50,618 bases of DNA from Aureimonas pseudogalii (lineage in GTDB: Bacteria > Pseudomonadota > Alphaproteobacteria > Rhizobiales > Rhizobiaceae): contig NZ_JACIEK010000020.1 in assembly GCF_014196835.1 (NCBI RefSeq), forward strand, positions 1 through 50,618, read 5' to 3'. Positions within the stretch are counted from its first letter, which is position 1, and each line of letters begins with the position of its first letter. A program made the position numbers and the translations under genes. The notes under the pieces are model-generated. The model was given only the letters and a program-made list of their open reading frames with translations. It was not told the origin of the DNA and made no database searches. Below, piece after piece: positions 26,336-35,052 of this stretch.

Positions 26336-27405
26336 TCGAGACGCTGGAGCGCAATCCCGACGGGTTCGAGCTGTTTCAGGCGATGCGTCTGGTCGAGCAA
26401 ATCGTCGCGAAAGAGCGCCAGCGAGCCGGGAAGGCGTCGCCCGACGCGATCGGTCGTGGTGTGGATCCACGCCGAGCCGCCCTGCGCATCGAGGCCTCTT
26501 CCAATCTGTCCTTCGCCAGTGGCGAGGTCACGCGCGTGCGCTTTGCGGACGGCGCTCCGGCGCGCCTGACGCAAGCCGTGATCGGTCTGACGGGTGCCGG
26601 CGGTGCCATGCCCCATGCCTTCAGCGAGATCGTCCAGACCTCGCTGCGTGAGCGCAATCCGGGCCTGCGCGATTTTCTCGACCTGTTCAACGACCGGTTG
26701 GCGGGGCTCTTCTATGAAGCCTTCGCCAAGTATCGGCCGGTGATCGAAGCCGAGCGCTTTCCCTTGACGGGCAAGGCGACGAGTAACGACGCGATACGGG
26801 CCGTGCTGGGGCTGGTGCCACCACAGCTGGCTGAGCGGCTCGCGTTGCCCGACAGCGTCATGCTGCACCATGCCGGGCTCCTCGGCCGACAGTCCCGATC
26901 TGCCCACGCGGTGGAGAAGGTGCTTTCCAACGCCATCGGCCAGCCGATCCGCATCGAGCAATTCGTCGGCGAATGGTTGCCCATCGCAGCCGCCGAGCGC
27001 ACGCGCCTCGGGCGGCCAGGCCTCGGCGGCGGCGCGTTTTCCCGCTTGGGTCGGGACGCCGTGGTCGGGCAGAAGAGCTGGAGCGTTCAGGGCCGCGTGA
27101 GGTTGCTCGTCGGGCCACTCGACCATGCGCCATTCGAAAGCTTCCTGCCGGGGCAATGGCGTCAGAAGCAGCTCGGCGACCTCGCCGCCTTCTCGCTGGG
27201 GCCCGACCTCTCCTTCGTCCAGCGTCTGACGCTGAAGGCCGAGGCGGTGCCGACCCTGCGCATCGGCGGTGCGGCGGAGGCTCTGGGCGCCAGTCGGCTC
27301 GGGTGGAACACCTGGGTCGGAACGAGCGGCCCACGCCAATGTGCGGGCGTCGTCGACCTCGCTTCCACGTCCGCGCTCAATCCGCATGCGAAGGGTTCAT
27401 CATGA
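26299..27405 (+). CDS. tssG: TssG, baseplate wedge protein
   Basis: A 368-residue VasB/TssG. It has the start LIETLERNPDGFELFQAMRLVE, the SSNLSFASGEV motif, TGAGGAMPHAFSEIV, FLDLFNDRLAGLFYEAFAKYRP and the C-terminal VGPLDHAPFESFLPG. It begins inside the end of tssF and its TGA overlaps the next ATG (ATGA). It is cytoplasmic and part of the baseplate with TssE, TssF and TssK. Confidence 0.94.
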   Translation: MAKSRRRPRSSLIETLERNPDGFELFQAMRLVEQIVAKERQRAGKASPDAIGRGVDPRRAALRIEASSNLSFASGEVTRVRFADGAPARLTQAVIGLTGAGGAMPHAFSEIVQTSLRERNPGLRDFLDLFNDRLAGLFYEAFAKYRPVIEAERFPLTGKATSNDAIRAVLGLVPPQLAERLALPDSVMLHHAGLLGRQSRSAHAVEKVLSNAIGQPIRIEQFVGEWLPIAAAERTRLGRPGLGGGAFSRLGRDAVVGQKSWSVQGRVRLLVGPLDHAPFESFLPGQWRQKQLGDLAAFSLGPDLSFVQRLTLKAEAVPTLRIGGAAEALGASRLGWNTWVGTSGPRQCAGVVDLASTSALNPHAKGSS

Positions 27406-28937
27406 CCGACTGGGCCTCGGGCTATGTCGCCGACATCGACTATATTCCGGGTTTCTATGCCGAGCAGATGCCGTCGCATCTCGATCTCGCCTGCCTGATC
27501 CGCGGCGTCTACCCCCCTCGTCAGGAGAACCAACCCTTTACCTATTGCGAACTTGGCTGCGGGCTTGGCGAGACGGCGTTGACATTGGCCGCCTGCCATC
27601 CGGAGGCGGAGATCCACGCCTTCGACTTCAACCCGGCCCATATCGCCTACGCCACGCAAACGGCGCGCTGCGCCGGCTTGTCCAATATCCACTTCGCCGA
27701 AAGGTCCTTCGCGGAGTTGGCCAAGAGCGGCGAAGGCGAACTTCCGCTCTTCGACTACGTCACCCTTCACGGGATCTGGACCTGGATCGCGCGTGCGCAT
27801 CAACTGGAGATCATCGAGATCCTGGCGCGCTTCGTGCGGCCGGGGGGCGTCGTCGCCGTCACCTACAATGCTCTGCCCGGCTGGAGCCGTCAGATGCCGA
27901 TCCAGCGCCTCCTGTATGATTTCGCGGCGACACAGGACGGACCGAGCGACCGGCGCGTGAACGCGGCCTTGGGGTTCGCCGAAGCCATCCAGCAGGCCGG
28001 CTCGATCGCCATCGACGAGGAGTTCGTGAAGTTCCTGTTGAACAAGCGCGAGCTCGGCCTGACCTATCTCGCACATGAATATCTGAACGGCTCCTGGCAA
28101 CCGGTCTATCATGCCGATCTTGCGGCGGACCTCGCGCACGCCAAGCTTTCCTACGTCGCGAGTGCCACTCTTCTGGAAAACTTCCCGGCCATCTTCTTGT
28201 CCGAGGAGCAGCGGCGCCTCGTCGAGGCCGTGCCTGCTGCGATGCGCGAAACGTTGAAGGATCATTTCAATCCCCGCATCTTTCGCCGCGACGTCTTCGT
28301 GCGCGGCGCACGCGCCATCGCGCCGTTGCCCAAAGCGAGACTGCTGGAGAGCAAGCGTCTGACCTTGGCGGATGCCAAAGCGCAGCTCGCGCCGAAACTG
28401 ACATTGCCGAGCGGCGAGATCGAATTCAAATCACCCTTCTACGCCTTCATGGGCGGGGTTCTGACGGAGGGCGACGCGTCGCTCGCAGAGCTTCGGGCCA
28501 AGCCGGGCGCACCTCCCTCGCCGAACAACGAGGAAATTCTGGCGGTCGGCATCGAGACGCGCAACGCCATCACGGTTCAGCATCTGCCCACGGCTCACGA
28601 ACTCGAGCGCCTCCGTTCGGTGAACCTTGCCTTCGTGCGCAATGCCATCGAACACGGCCGACCGTCCATCACCCTGGCAGCCTGCGCGATCCAGAGCGGG
28701 CTCCAGATCCCCCTGCTCTCGATGCTGGCCTATGAGGCTCTCGCGACGCAGACGCCGGAGACGGTCGAGGCACTGGCCGCAAGATGCCTGGAACTGCTTC
28801 AGTCGCGAGGCGAGCAGTTGCGACGCGACGGGGAGATCATCCAGGACGAGGGCGAGGTGCTGTCCGTGATGCGCCGGAAGGCCGAGTCCATTCTCTCGAT
28901 CGACCTTCCGGTCTGGCGACGCATCGGTGCCTTCTGA
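27402..28937 (+). CDS. Class I SAM methyltransferase with methyltransferase regulatory domain
   Basis: A 511-residue protein. The N-terminal methyltransferase fold contains YCELGCGLGETALTLA (about 47-62), HAFDFNP and FDYVTLHGIWTWI. Residues about 210-330 resemble the methyltransferase regulatory domain (PF10119 type), followed by a variable C-terminal region. It is coupled to tssG by an ATGA overlap and its end overlaps the kinase gene by 11 bp, so it is an integral operon member. The target is unknown. It is the second methyltransferase in the T6SS locus and is unrelated in layout to the one at 9925. Confidence 0.82.
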   Translation: MTDWASGYVADIDYIPGFYAEQMPSHLDLACLIRGVYPPRQENQPFTYCELGCGLGETALTLAACHPEAEIHAFDFNPAHIAYATQTARCAGLSNIHFAERSFAELAKSGEGELPLFDYVTLHGIWTWIARAHQLEIIEILARFVRPGGVVAVTYNALPGWSRQMPIQRLLYDFAATQDGPSDRRVNAALGFAEAIQQAGSIAIDEEFVKFLLNKRELGLTYLAHEYLNGSWQPVYHADLAADLAHAKLSYVASATLLENFPAIFLSEEQRRLVEAVPAAMRETLKDHFNPRIFRRDVFVRGARAIAPLPKARLLESKRLTLADAKAQLAPKLTLPSGEIEFKSPFYAFMGGVLTEGDASLAELRAKPGAPPSPNNEEILAVGIETRNAITVQHLPTAHELERLRSVNLAFVRNAIEHGRPSITLAACAIQSGLQIPLLSMLAYEALATQTPETVEALAARCLELLQSRGEQLRRDGEIIQDEGEVLSVMRRKAESILSIDLPVWRRIGAF

Positions 28938-29697
28938 GGCGCGCGAGTCGGTTCTCGCCCTGCCGGAAGGCTGGAATGTTTGGCAGGCCTTGTCGTGCCG
29001 AAATGGTGTGAGCGTCCATCGGGCGACAGCCCCGGACGGCCGGATCGCCGTTCTGAAACGCCTCGATCTCGAGACGCCGGATCCGATCGCTCGTCGGAGG
29101 TTCGAGCGGGAACAACGGTTCGCGCGGATCCTGAACCATCCGGGGCTGCCCGCCTGGCTCGGCATGGGCGAAGGCTGGCTCGCATTGGAGGTTCTGGCGA
29201 CGAGCCTGGACGAACGCCGGAACGCGTTTGGTCGGGTCGAGGACGTCGTTGCTCTACTTCGTACGATGGGCCGAACGCTGGCCTATCTTCATGGACGAGG
29301 CATCGTCCATCAGGATCTCAAGCCCGCCCACGTCCTGTTTCGCGCAACCGGTCGTGTCGTCTTGATCGATCTTGGCTCGGCCGGCCTGATCGCCGGGGAT
29401 CCACTGGCAGGGCGGGAGGCCATCGGTTCGCCGGCCTGGGCCGCGCCAGAGCAATGGGCTGGCGCGGCACCGGCCCCCGCCGCCGATCTCTGGTCGCTGG
29501 GTTGCATTGGCCTGTGGTTGACCGGCCGGGAAGACCCCGACGACGTGGCGTCGCCACTCGGACCGTTGCTGCAGCAATGTCTTTCCGCCGTACCGGGCCA
29601 GCGACCGAGCGCAGCCGGTTTCGTCGAAGCCCTTGAGCCCCCAAGAGCTGAAGCCGCATCCGGCGCGCTACGCCAGTCGAAGAGGAGCGGGCCCTAG
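28927..29697 (+). CDS. Minimal Hanks-type Ser/Thr protein kinase (PpkA-like role)
   Basis: A 256-residue kinase with only the catalytic domain. It has VAIK-type lysine K44 (AVLKRL), a helix C Glu near 60-62, catalytic loop IVHQDLKPAHVLF (D130, K132), LIDLGSAG in place of DFG (D148) and WAAPEQW as the APE motif. HQD and DLG are variants, but the catalytic residues are present, so activity is likely. It lacks the membrane helix and periplasmic sensor of PpkA. GTG 28927 overlaps the methyltransferase stop. With the FHA protein at 9080 and the Thr-containing TssL tail, it could drive the phospho-switch described in Agrobacterium. No PppA-type phosphatase lies next to it. Confidence 0.85.
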   Translation: MPSEARESVLALPEGWNVWQALSCRNGVSVHRATAPDGRIAVLKRLDLETPDPIARRRFEREQRFARILNHPGLPAWLGMGEGWLALEVLATSLDERRNAFGRVEDVVALLRTMGRTLAYLHGRGIVHQDLKPAHVLFRATGRVVLIDLGSAGLIAGDPLAGREAIGSPAWAAPEQWAGAAPAPAADLWSLGCIGLWLTGREDPDDVASPLGPLLQQCLSAVPGQRPSAAGFVEALEPPRAEAASGALRQSKRSGP

Positions 29698-29731
29698 GTC
29701 GCTCTCGCCTCCGCACGACGGCATCCGTCCC

Positions 29732-29983
29732 GTGTCCCTGCCCGCATCCCGTATTCTTGTGGTGGAAGACGTTGTCGAGAACCGTGATCTTCTTCGGCGG
29801 CGCTTACGGCGCATGCAGTCGACCGACACGGCGGAGGCTGCCGATGGGTTGGAAACTCTGCGACGCATCCGGGACGAGCCATTCGACCTCGTGCTTCTCG
29901 ATGTGATGTTGCCGGAGCTGTACGGCATCGAGCTTCTGCGGACGCTTCGCGATGGTGGTCGTCTCGGCAAGATGCGGTGGTGA
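29732..29983 (+). pseudogene. Truncated, frameshifted response-regulator receiver domain
   Basis: From GTG 29732 there are 83 residues of a CheY-like receiver: acidic pair E12/D13 in VVEDVVENRDLL, phospho-acceptor D57 in LVLLDVMLP, then LRTLRDGGRLGKM. The frame then closes with RW and a stop. At about 29975 one missing base explains this: the next frame reads VVMI, which is what follows GKMP in intact receivers. After VVMI the similarity ends, so the final third of the fold, including the conserved Lys, is lost. Related proteins are often receivers linked to SpoIIE phosphatases, and one lies just downstream. Confidence 0.6.
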
Positions 29984-30264
29984 TGATCTTGCCCTTCGGC
30001 CAGTTCGCCGTCTCCGAGCGGCTTTCGATCGTCTTGATCTCCCACGCGCCGGGCCGCGACTGCCGATTGCGGCCGGAGTTGGGGGGTGCCGTCACCTTGG
30101 TACGAGCCTCTCCTCGTTCTTCGATCCTCCGAGGGTCCAAAGAAAGATGCCGTCGTGATCGGCCTGCGGAGTGAGACTGGAAGCCAAGTCCCACCGGGTT
30201 CGAGGGCATGATTTGTTCACGGCGCGCGCCTACAGTGTCGGCCATCTTGGACAGGATACAACGC
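29984..30264 (+). other. Non-coding gap after the broken receiver
   Basis: These 281 bp separate the broken receiver from the SpoIIE gene. They may carry decayed 3' sequence of the receiver gene and a promoter for the phosphatase/solute-binding pair. An open frame through part of it shows no protein similarity I recognise. An AGGA ribosome-binding site for the downstream GTG start lies at about 30253-30256. Confidence 0.4.
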
Positions 30265-32277
30265 GTGAATAGCCTCAGGGTCAAGATATTCGTGGGCGTC
30301 ATCGCCATCCTGGCGCTGATGGCCGGCGGCATCATGGCCTATTCTCTACGAGCCGTGCGCACCGCCATGGTAGAGGCGGAGCAACGCTCCGTCGAGAACG
30401 TCCTGCAGATGGCCGAACTCGCCATTCGCAGCCAGTATCACCAGCTCCTGTCCGGCAAGGTCGGCGCGATCCAGGGTCGGAAGGAGGCCTTCCGCCAGTT
30501 CGGACAGACCGTGCGATCGACCCTCGACACACTCGCGACGCAGGCCAGAAGTGTCGGCACGAGCGACGAGGCGGCGCGCGCCAACGCGCTGGACTGGCTC
30601 GGCGCGCTTTCCCCGGTCTCGGGCGAGTACATCTTCGTGTTCGATCGCGAGGGTCGGGCCCTCGTCTACCCCGACAGGGACATGGTGGGGCAGGATCTGT
30701 CAGGGTTCCGCGACATTCGAGGGCGCGGCGTCACGCAGACCGCGTGGAGCGACAGCGAACTCTATGGCTCCAGCTTCCTCACCTATTCCTGGCGATCACT
30801 GAAAGGCCCAACGACGGAGCAGAAATACGGTCTCTTCGTCCCTTTCCCGCGTTGGGGCTGGATGATCGGCATCGTCGGCGATGTCGCCGATCTCCAGCGC
30901 GAGACGGACGTGCAACGCGCCGAACTCGTCGATCGCCTTCGCTCAAGCCTCGGCGTCCTCAAACTGGCAGGACATGGGTTCGTCTTCGTGTTCGACGAAA
31001 GCGGACAGTCTGTCGTGGCACCCCAATCGCGCGATGGAGACTGGCTGACGCCATCAGTCCTGACGGACCTGAAAGGCATGGCGTCGGTTGGCGACGAGCC
31101 GTCGCGGCTGGCGCCTCTCGCAGCGGCGGGGCCGGATCGCAAGGTCGAGGCGCAGGTTTTCCGCCTGAAGGCGCTCGGCTGGTATGTGGCAGCCGTGGTC
31201 TCCTCTGCCGCGCTGGCCAAGCCTGCGCAGGATCTCATCGTCAACCAGGGCTTGGTGTTCGCCGGCGGCATCGTTCTGGCCGCCATCTTGGCTTGGTTCC
31301 TCGCGCAGAAGGTCAGCCGACCGCTGGTCGCCCTGACGCATCGCGCTCGTGCCTTGTCGGAAACGGACTTCACACGGCGCTCGCAATTCGTCTCGCCCGA
31401 CCGACCTGCGACGAGCCGCGACGAGGTCGGCCGTCTCGCCGCTGCCTTTTCCTTCATGGAGGACTCTCTCTATCGCAACGTCCAGACCGTGATGCAGGTG
31501 ACGCAGGAGCGGGAGCGCATCGAAGGCGAACTGAACATCGCCCGCGACATCCAGCTCGGTCTGCTGCCGAAGATCTTTCCCGCGTTCCCGCATCGGTCCG
31601 AAATCGATATTCACGCCGCCCTTGTGTCGGCGAAGGAAGTCGGCGGCGATCTCTACGACTTCTACTTCATCGACGAGCGACACCTCTGCTTCACGATCGG
31701 CGACGTCGCGGGCAAAGGCGTGCCGGCGGCGCTGTTCATGGCCATCACCAAGACCCTCATCAAGTCGGCGGCGGATCGCTTCTCCGATCCCTGGCAGATG
31801 ATGACGGTCGTGAACGAAGCCCTCTCGAGCGACAATCCGAACTCGATCTTCGTGACCAGCCTGATCGGCGTTCTCGACTGCGTCACGGGTGAGATCCGAT
31901 ACGCCAACGGAGGGCACAACCCGCCTCTCATCATCCGCGAAGGCGGCCGGGTGGAATGCCTCCGCTCGATCAGCGGCCCGGCTCTCGGCGTGGTGGAGGG
32001 GGTAGACTACGAGCCCCTCGTCATGCGTCTCGCCCCCGGCGAAACGCTTGTCCTCTACACGGACGGCGTGACCGAAGCGATGAACGGGCGCAACGAGCTC
32101 TACGAGGACGAGCGCCTCGTGCAACTTCTGGAATTGCAGGACCCCTTCGTACCGGCGCAGATGCTGGTCGAGCGGATCATGGTCGACGTCCAGGCCCATG
32201 CTGGCGATACCGCGCAATCAGACGACATCACGCTTGTCGCCCTTCGTTTCCACCAGCAGCCCAAGAGGTCGTCATGA
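30265..32277 (+). CDS. Membrane SpoIIE/PP2C phosphatase with periplasmic sensor and HAMP domain
   Basis: GTG 30265 was chosen because AGGA lies 8 bp upstream and the first helix then starts at once; an ATG at 30208 would add 19 residues. The protein has 670 residues: a membrane helix at about 8-27, a Cache-like periplasmic sensor at 28-330 (IFVFDREGRALVYPDRDMVGQDL), a second helix near 332-350, HAMP at 350-405, and a SpoIIE domain with intact metal ligands (GGD D462, GDVAGKG D480, YTDG D600, SDD 653-654). It should dephosphorylate a STAS protein in response to a periplasmic signal; the STAS protein at 12623 is the candidate. Its stop overlaps the next gene (ATGA). Confidence 0.9.
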   Translation: MNSLRVKIFVGVIAILALMAGGIMAYSLRAVRTAMVEAEQRSVENVLQMAELAIRSQYHQLLSGKVGAIQGRKEAFRQFGQTVRSTLDTLATQARSVGTSDEAARANALDWLGALSPVSGEYIFVFDREGRALVYPDRDMVGQDLSGFRDIRGRGVTQTAWSDSELYGSSFLTYSWRSLKGPTTEQKYGLFVPFPRWGWMIGIVGDVADLQRETDVQRAELVDRLRSSLGVLKLAGHGFVFVFDESGQSVVAPQSRDGDWLTPSVLTDLKGMASVGDEPSRLAPLAAAGPDRKVEAQVFRLKALGWYVAAVVSSAALAKPAQDLIVNQGLVFAGGIVLAAILAWFLAQKVSRPLVALTHRARALSETDFTRRSQFVSPDRPATSRDEVGRLAAAFSFMEDSLYRNVQTVMQVTQERERIEGELNIARDIQLGLLPKIFPAFPHRSEIDIHAALVSAKEVGGDLYDFYFIDERHLCFTIGDVAGKGVPAALFMAITKTLIKSAADRFSDPWQMMTVVNEALSSDNPNSIFVTSLIGVLDCVTGEIRYANGGHNPPLIIREGGRVECLRSISGPALGVVEGVDYEPLVMRLAPGETLVLYTDGVTEAMNGRNELYEDERLVQLLELQDPFVPAQMLVERIMVDVQAHAGDTAQSDDITLVALRFHQQPKRSS

Positions 32278-33500
32278 TCCGTTCCGTTCGTTTCGGCACC
32301 GCCCTTCTCGGCCTCGGCATTCTCGCGGGCTCCAGCGTAGATGCGGCGTCGCAGGCATCGACCGGGATGCACGAGGCCGGCTCCATCACGGCCGCCCCGG
32401 CAAGTGTTCGTATCTGGCCATCCGAGCCGTGCCTCAAGCCGGACGGCAGGAAGTGGCGCATCGGCTATTACGAAGGCGGGCAGTACAAGGATTACGAGGT
32501 CATCCTCAAATCGACGGTTCGCGGCTTGATGGCGATCGGCTGGATCAAGCCCATGGACCTTCCGGTCGGCAACAATCCCGAGCCCGGCGGCTTCTGGCGC
32601 TGGCTTTCCACCAATGCCGTCAGCGACTTCGTCGAGTTTTCCTCCGACGCCTATTACGCGGCTGGCAATTTCGACAAGGAGCGGCGTCCGCAGGTTCGGA
32701 CCGAGTTGCTCGACCGGTTGAAGACGCGCGGCGACATCGATCTCGTGTTGGCCTTCGGCACCTGGGCCGGTCAGGATCTTTCCACGGACGAGGTGTCGAC
32801 ACCCGTCGTCGTCGCCTCGACCAGCGATCCGATCGGGTCGAAGATCATCAGGAGCGAGACGGACTCGGGTCATGATCACCTCACCGCGAAGGTCGAGCCG
32901 CAGCGATACGCCCGGCAGGTGGAATTGTTCAGCGACATCTTCCATTTCAAGAAGCTCGGTCTCGTCTACGAGGACAGTCCGGAGGGGCGCAGCTTCGCGG
33001 CCGTCGACGATATCGAGCGCATCGCGAAGGACCGCGGCTTCGAGATCGTTTCCTGCTTCGCGCCCTTCAACAACATTGCGCAGGAGGAGGCCGAGGCGAA
33101 GCTCGAGGCCTGCTATGCCGAGATCGCCACCAGGAGCGACGCGGTCTACCTGACCGTCCATCGCGGCCTGACGGGAACGAGCTTGCCCAAGAGCCTTGCA
33201 CCTCTCATCGAGCACGATCTGCCGACATTCTCGATGGCGGGCGAATCGGAGGTTCGGCTCGGAGCACTGATGAGCGTGGCGCAGTCCGATTTCATCTATG
33301 TCGGCCGCTTCCATGCGGAGACGATCGCCCGCATCTTCAACGGCGCGAAGCCAAGAGACCTGCCCCAGGTCTGGCAGGCGCCGGCGAAGATCGCGCTGAA
33401 CCTCCAGACGGCCGAAGAGATCGGCTACGATCCGTCCGTCGATATTCTCCTCGCCAGCGACGAGATCTTCGGTTCCGGTCTCATGCCACGGACGCCGTAG
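32274..33500 (+). CDS. Periplasmic ABC-type substrate-binding protein (ABC_sub_bind family), orphan
   Basis: A 408-residue protein with an N-terminal signal peptide (hydrophobic 7-20, cleavage likely after VDA). The body shows the two-lobe pattern of the ABC_sub_bind/TrpX-like family: WRIGYYEGG, DLVLAFGTWAGQDL, TPVVVASTSDPIGSKII and KKLGLVYEDSPEGRS. No permease or ATPase gene is present nearby. It is coupled to the SpoIIE sensor by an ATGA overlap, so a likely role is ligand presentation to that sensor's periplasmic domain. Its 3' end overlaps the convergent ligase gene by 20 bp. Confidence 0.8.
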   Translation: MIRSVRFGTALLGLGILAGSSVDAASQASTGMHEAGSITAAPASVRIWPSEPCLKPDGRKWRIGYYEGGQYKDYEVILKSTVRGLMAIGWIKPMDLPVGNNPEPGGFWRWLSTNAVSDFVEFSSDAYYAAGNFDKERRPQVRTELLDRLKTRGDIDLVLAFGTWAGQDLSTDEVSTPVVVASTSDPIGSKIIRSETDSGHDHLTAKVEPQRYARQVELFSDIFHFKKLGLVYEDSPEGRSFAAVDDIERIAKDRGFEIVSCFAPFNNIAQEEAEAKLEACYAEIATRSDAVYLTVHRGLTGTSLPKSLAPLIEHDLPTFSMAGESEVRLGALMSVAQSDFIYVGRFHAETIARIFNGAKPRDLPQVWQAPAKIALNLQTAEEIGYDPSVDILLASDEIFGSGLMPRTP

Positions 33501-35052
33501 CGAATATCTCGGCGTCGGGGATCCGCTCGCGTTTCGGGAAGGGTAGAAGCGGCAGTTGGCGCAAAACGCGGCTTACGGTCAGTTCGTGGAAGCGCGTCGT
33601 GCGGTCGCCGCTCCCGCGCTCGAACGTGGCGATGGCCCGATCGGCGCCGTTTCGACCCGTCTGAAGGACGTGAAGCGGATAGGCGAGCATCCAGCGCTCG
33701 CTCGGCAGGAGGCCGGCCTCCGCCTCCTCCACCACGGCCCGAGCAAAGTGGGCCAGCGACATGGGACCTGCCCAGCCTTCGAGGCCATGACGGATGGCTT
33801 GCTCGCGCGCCAAGGCGAGATCCTGCCACGGGAGTCGGCGAGACAGGCGATTCAGACTGCCACGGTTGCACTGCAGGCCCTTCTGAATCGCCGAAGGCGC
33901 CATCGCAACCGAGGCGGACACGAGCGGATCGTCGAGATCGCAAAGCTCGTCGTCCGGGAAGTTCGCGCCGGCCGCTCGGCCTTCGATGTAAAGAGACCGG
34001 CAGTGCCTGGCGAAAAGCGCTTCGACCGTCCGCCCTTCCAACGCGTCGAAGAATTCGTCGACGCTCGGTGCCGTGGCGAAGCCGAAGCGAATGCGGGCAT
34101 CCATGAACTGTGAGAACTGCAGGCTTTCCAGATGCCAGAGATCCGGTGTCACCTCGACCCCGGCTCCATCGCACAACCGACGGCCGGTCCAGGTCTTCGC
34201 ACGCAGGAAGGTGAAGAGCGAGGGATCGCCGGTCATCCGAGCGAGTTCACCGAAGCCCTTGTAGGAATTGACGCCGAGCGGCAGCGCCTGCATGGCCCGG
34301 TTGCCGTCGAACATCCAGCGCAGGTAGTGAGCGAGATCCTCGAAGGGTCGAACCGGGGGGCGATGGGTGGCGCGGTCCCCTGCAAAGGTCGGATCGGCGA
34401 ACATGCGCGTCCAGATCCGCAGCCGGTTCTCCTTACAGCCCGTCGGCTCGCCGGCCTCGAAGGGACTGTTGGCGAAGAGAGCGATGAGGGCTGGCGCCGC
34501 ATGGAGCGCGAGGTTCAGCGCCTCGACCGCGTCTTCGGCGTCGACGCCGGTCGTGGGACCGTTCTGAGCCTTGGCATCCATGCCGATTTCGTGCCGCCAT
34601 CCCCGAACGCCGCGCCAGTAGTCGTAGATGGGCTTGGGCGCACGCATGGCCCTGTAGAAGGGTTCGTCGATCAACGTCGCCGGATGCTGGGAGAGATTGG
34701 CAACTCCGGCACCCAGTTCGCCGAGCCCCGTCACGAGGTCCGCCAGTTCCTGCTGGACGAGACCGGCGAGGTCGTTGAGGGTCGAGCCTGCCTGCCCGGG
34801 CCCGCCGACGACGCCGATGGCGCTCTCGAAGTTGTTGAAGCCGTTGTCGATCGACGAGACGACGTGGGGGCTGCAAACGCCGATCATGCTGCCGCACGCC
34901 ATGACGGGGATGACCATCTCGCCTCGACTGCGACGCGCCGCGAACAGTCGGGGGAAGAGGTCTCGGCCATCGAAACCCGCCCCCGATGCGAGATCGACGA
35001 TGGGCATTTCGAGTTCGACGCCGAGGGTCGGGTGCGTACGCATGCTAGGCAT
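33481..35052 (-). CDS. Glutamate-cysteine ligase-like enzyme (GCS2/carboxylate-amine ligase family)
   Basis: A 523-residue protein. The N-terminal HPTLGVELEMPIVD, then SIDNGFNNFESAIG, later WRHEIGMDAKAQNGPTTGVD and LALHAAPALIALFANSPFEAG match GCS2-family ligases, which form gamma-glutamyl or other amide bonds using ATP. The substrate is not predictable; glutathione or ergothioneine precursors are known in the family. It is coupled to the MFS/sensor gene (8-bp overlap) and convergent with the solute-binding gene, which suggests the locus makes and moves an amino-acid derivative. An ATG three codons later is an alternative start. Confidence 0.8.
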   Translation of the reverse strand: MPSMRTHPTLGVELEMPIVDLASGAGFDGRDLFPRLFAARRSRGEMVIPVMACGSMIGVCSPHVVSSIDNGFNNFESAIGVVGGPGQAGSTLNDLAGLVQQELADLVTGLGELGAGVANLSQHPATLIDEPFYRAMRAPKPIYDYWRGVRGWRHEIGMDAKAQNGPTTGVDAEDAVEALNLALHAAPALIALFANSPFEAGEPTGCKENRLRIWTRMFADPTFAGDRATHRPPVRPFEDLAHYLRWMFDGNRAMQALPLGVNSYKGFGELARMTGDPSLFTFLRAKTWTGRRLCDGAGVEVTPDLWHLESLQFSQFMDARIRFGFATAPSVDEFFDALEGRTVEALFARHCRSLYIEGRAAGANFPDDELCDLDDPLVSASVAMAPSAIQKGLQCNRGSLNRLSRRLPWQDLALAREQAIRHGLEGWAGPMSLAHFARAVVEEAEAGLLPSERWMLAYPLHVLQTGRNGADRAIATFERGSGDRTTRFHELTVSRVLRQLPLLPFPKRERIPDAEIFATASVA

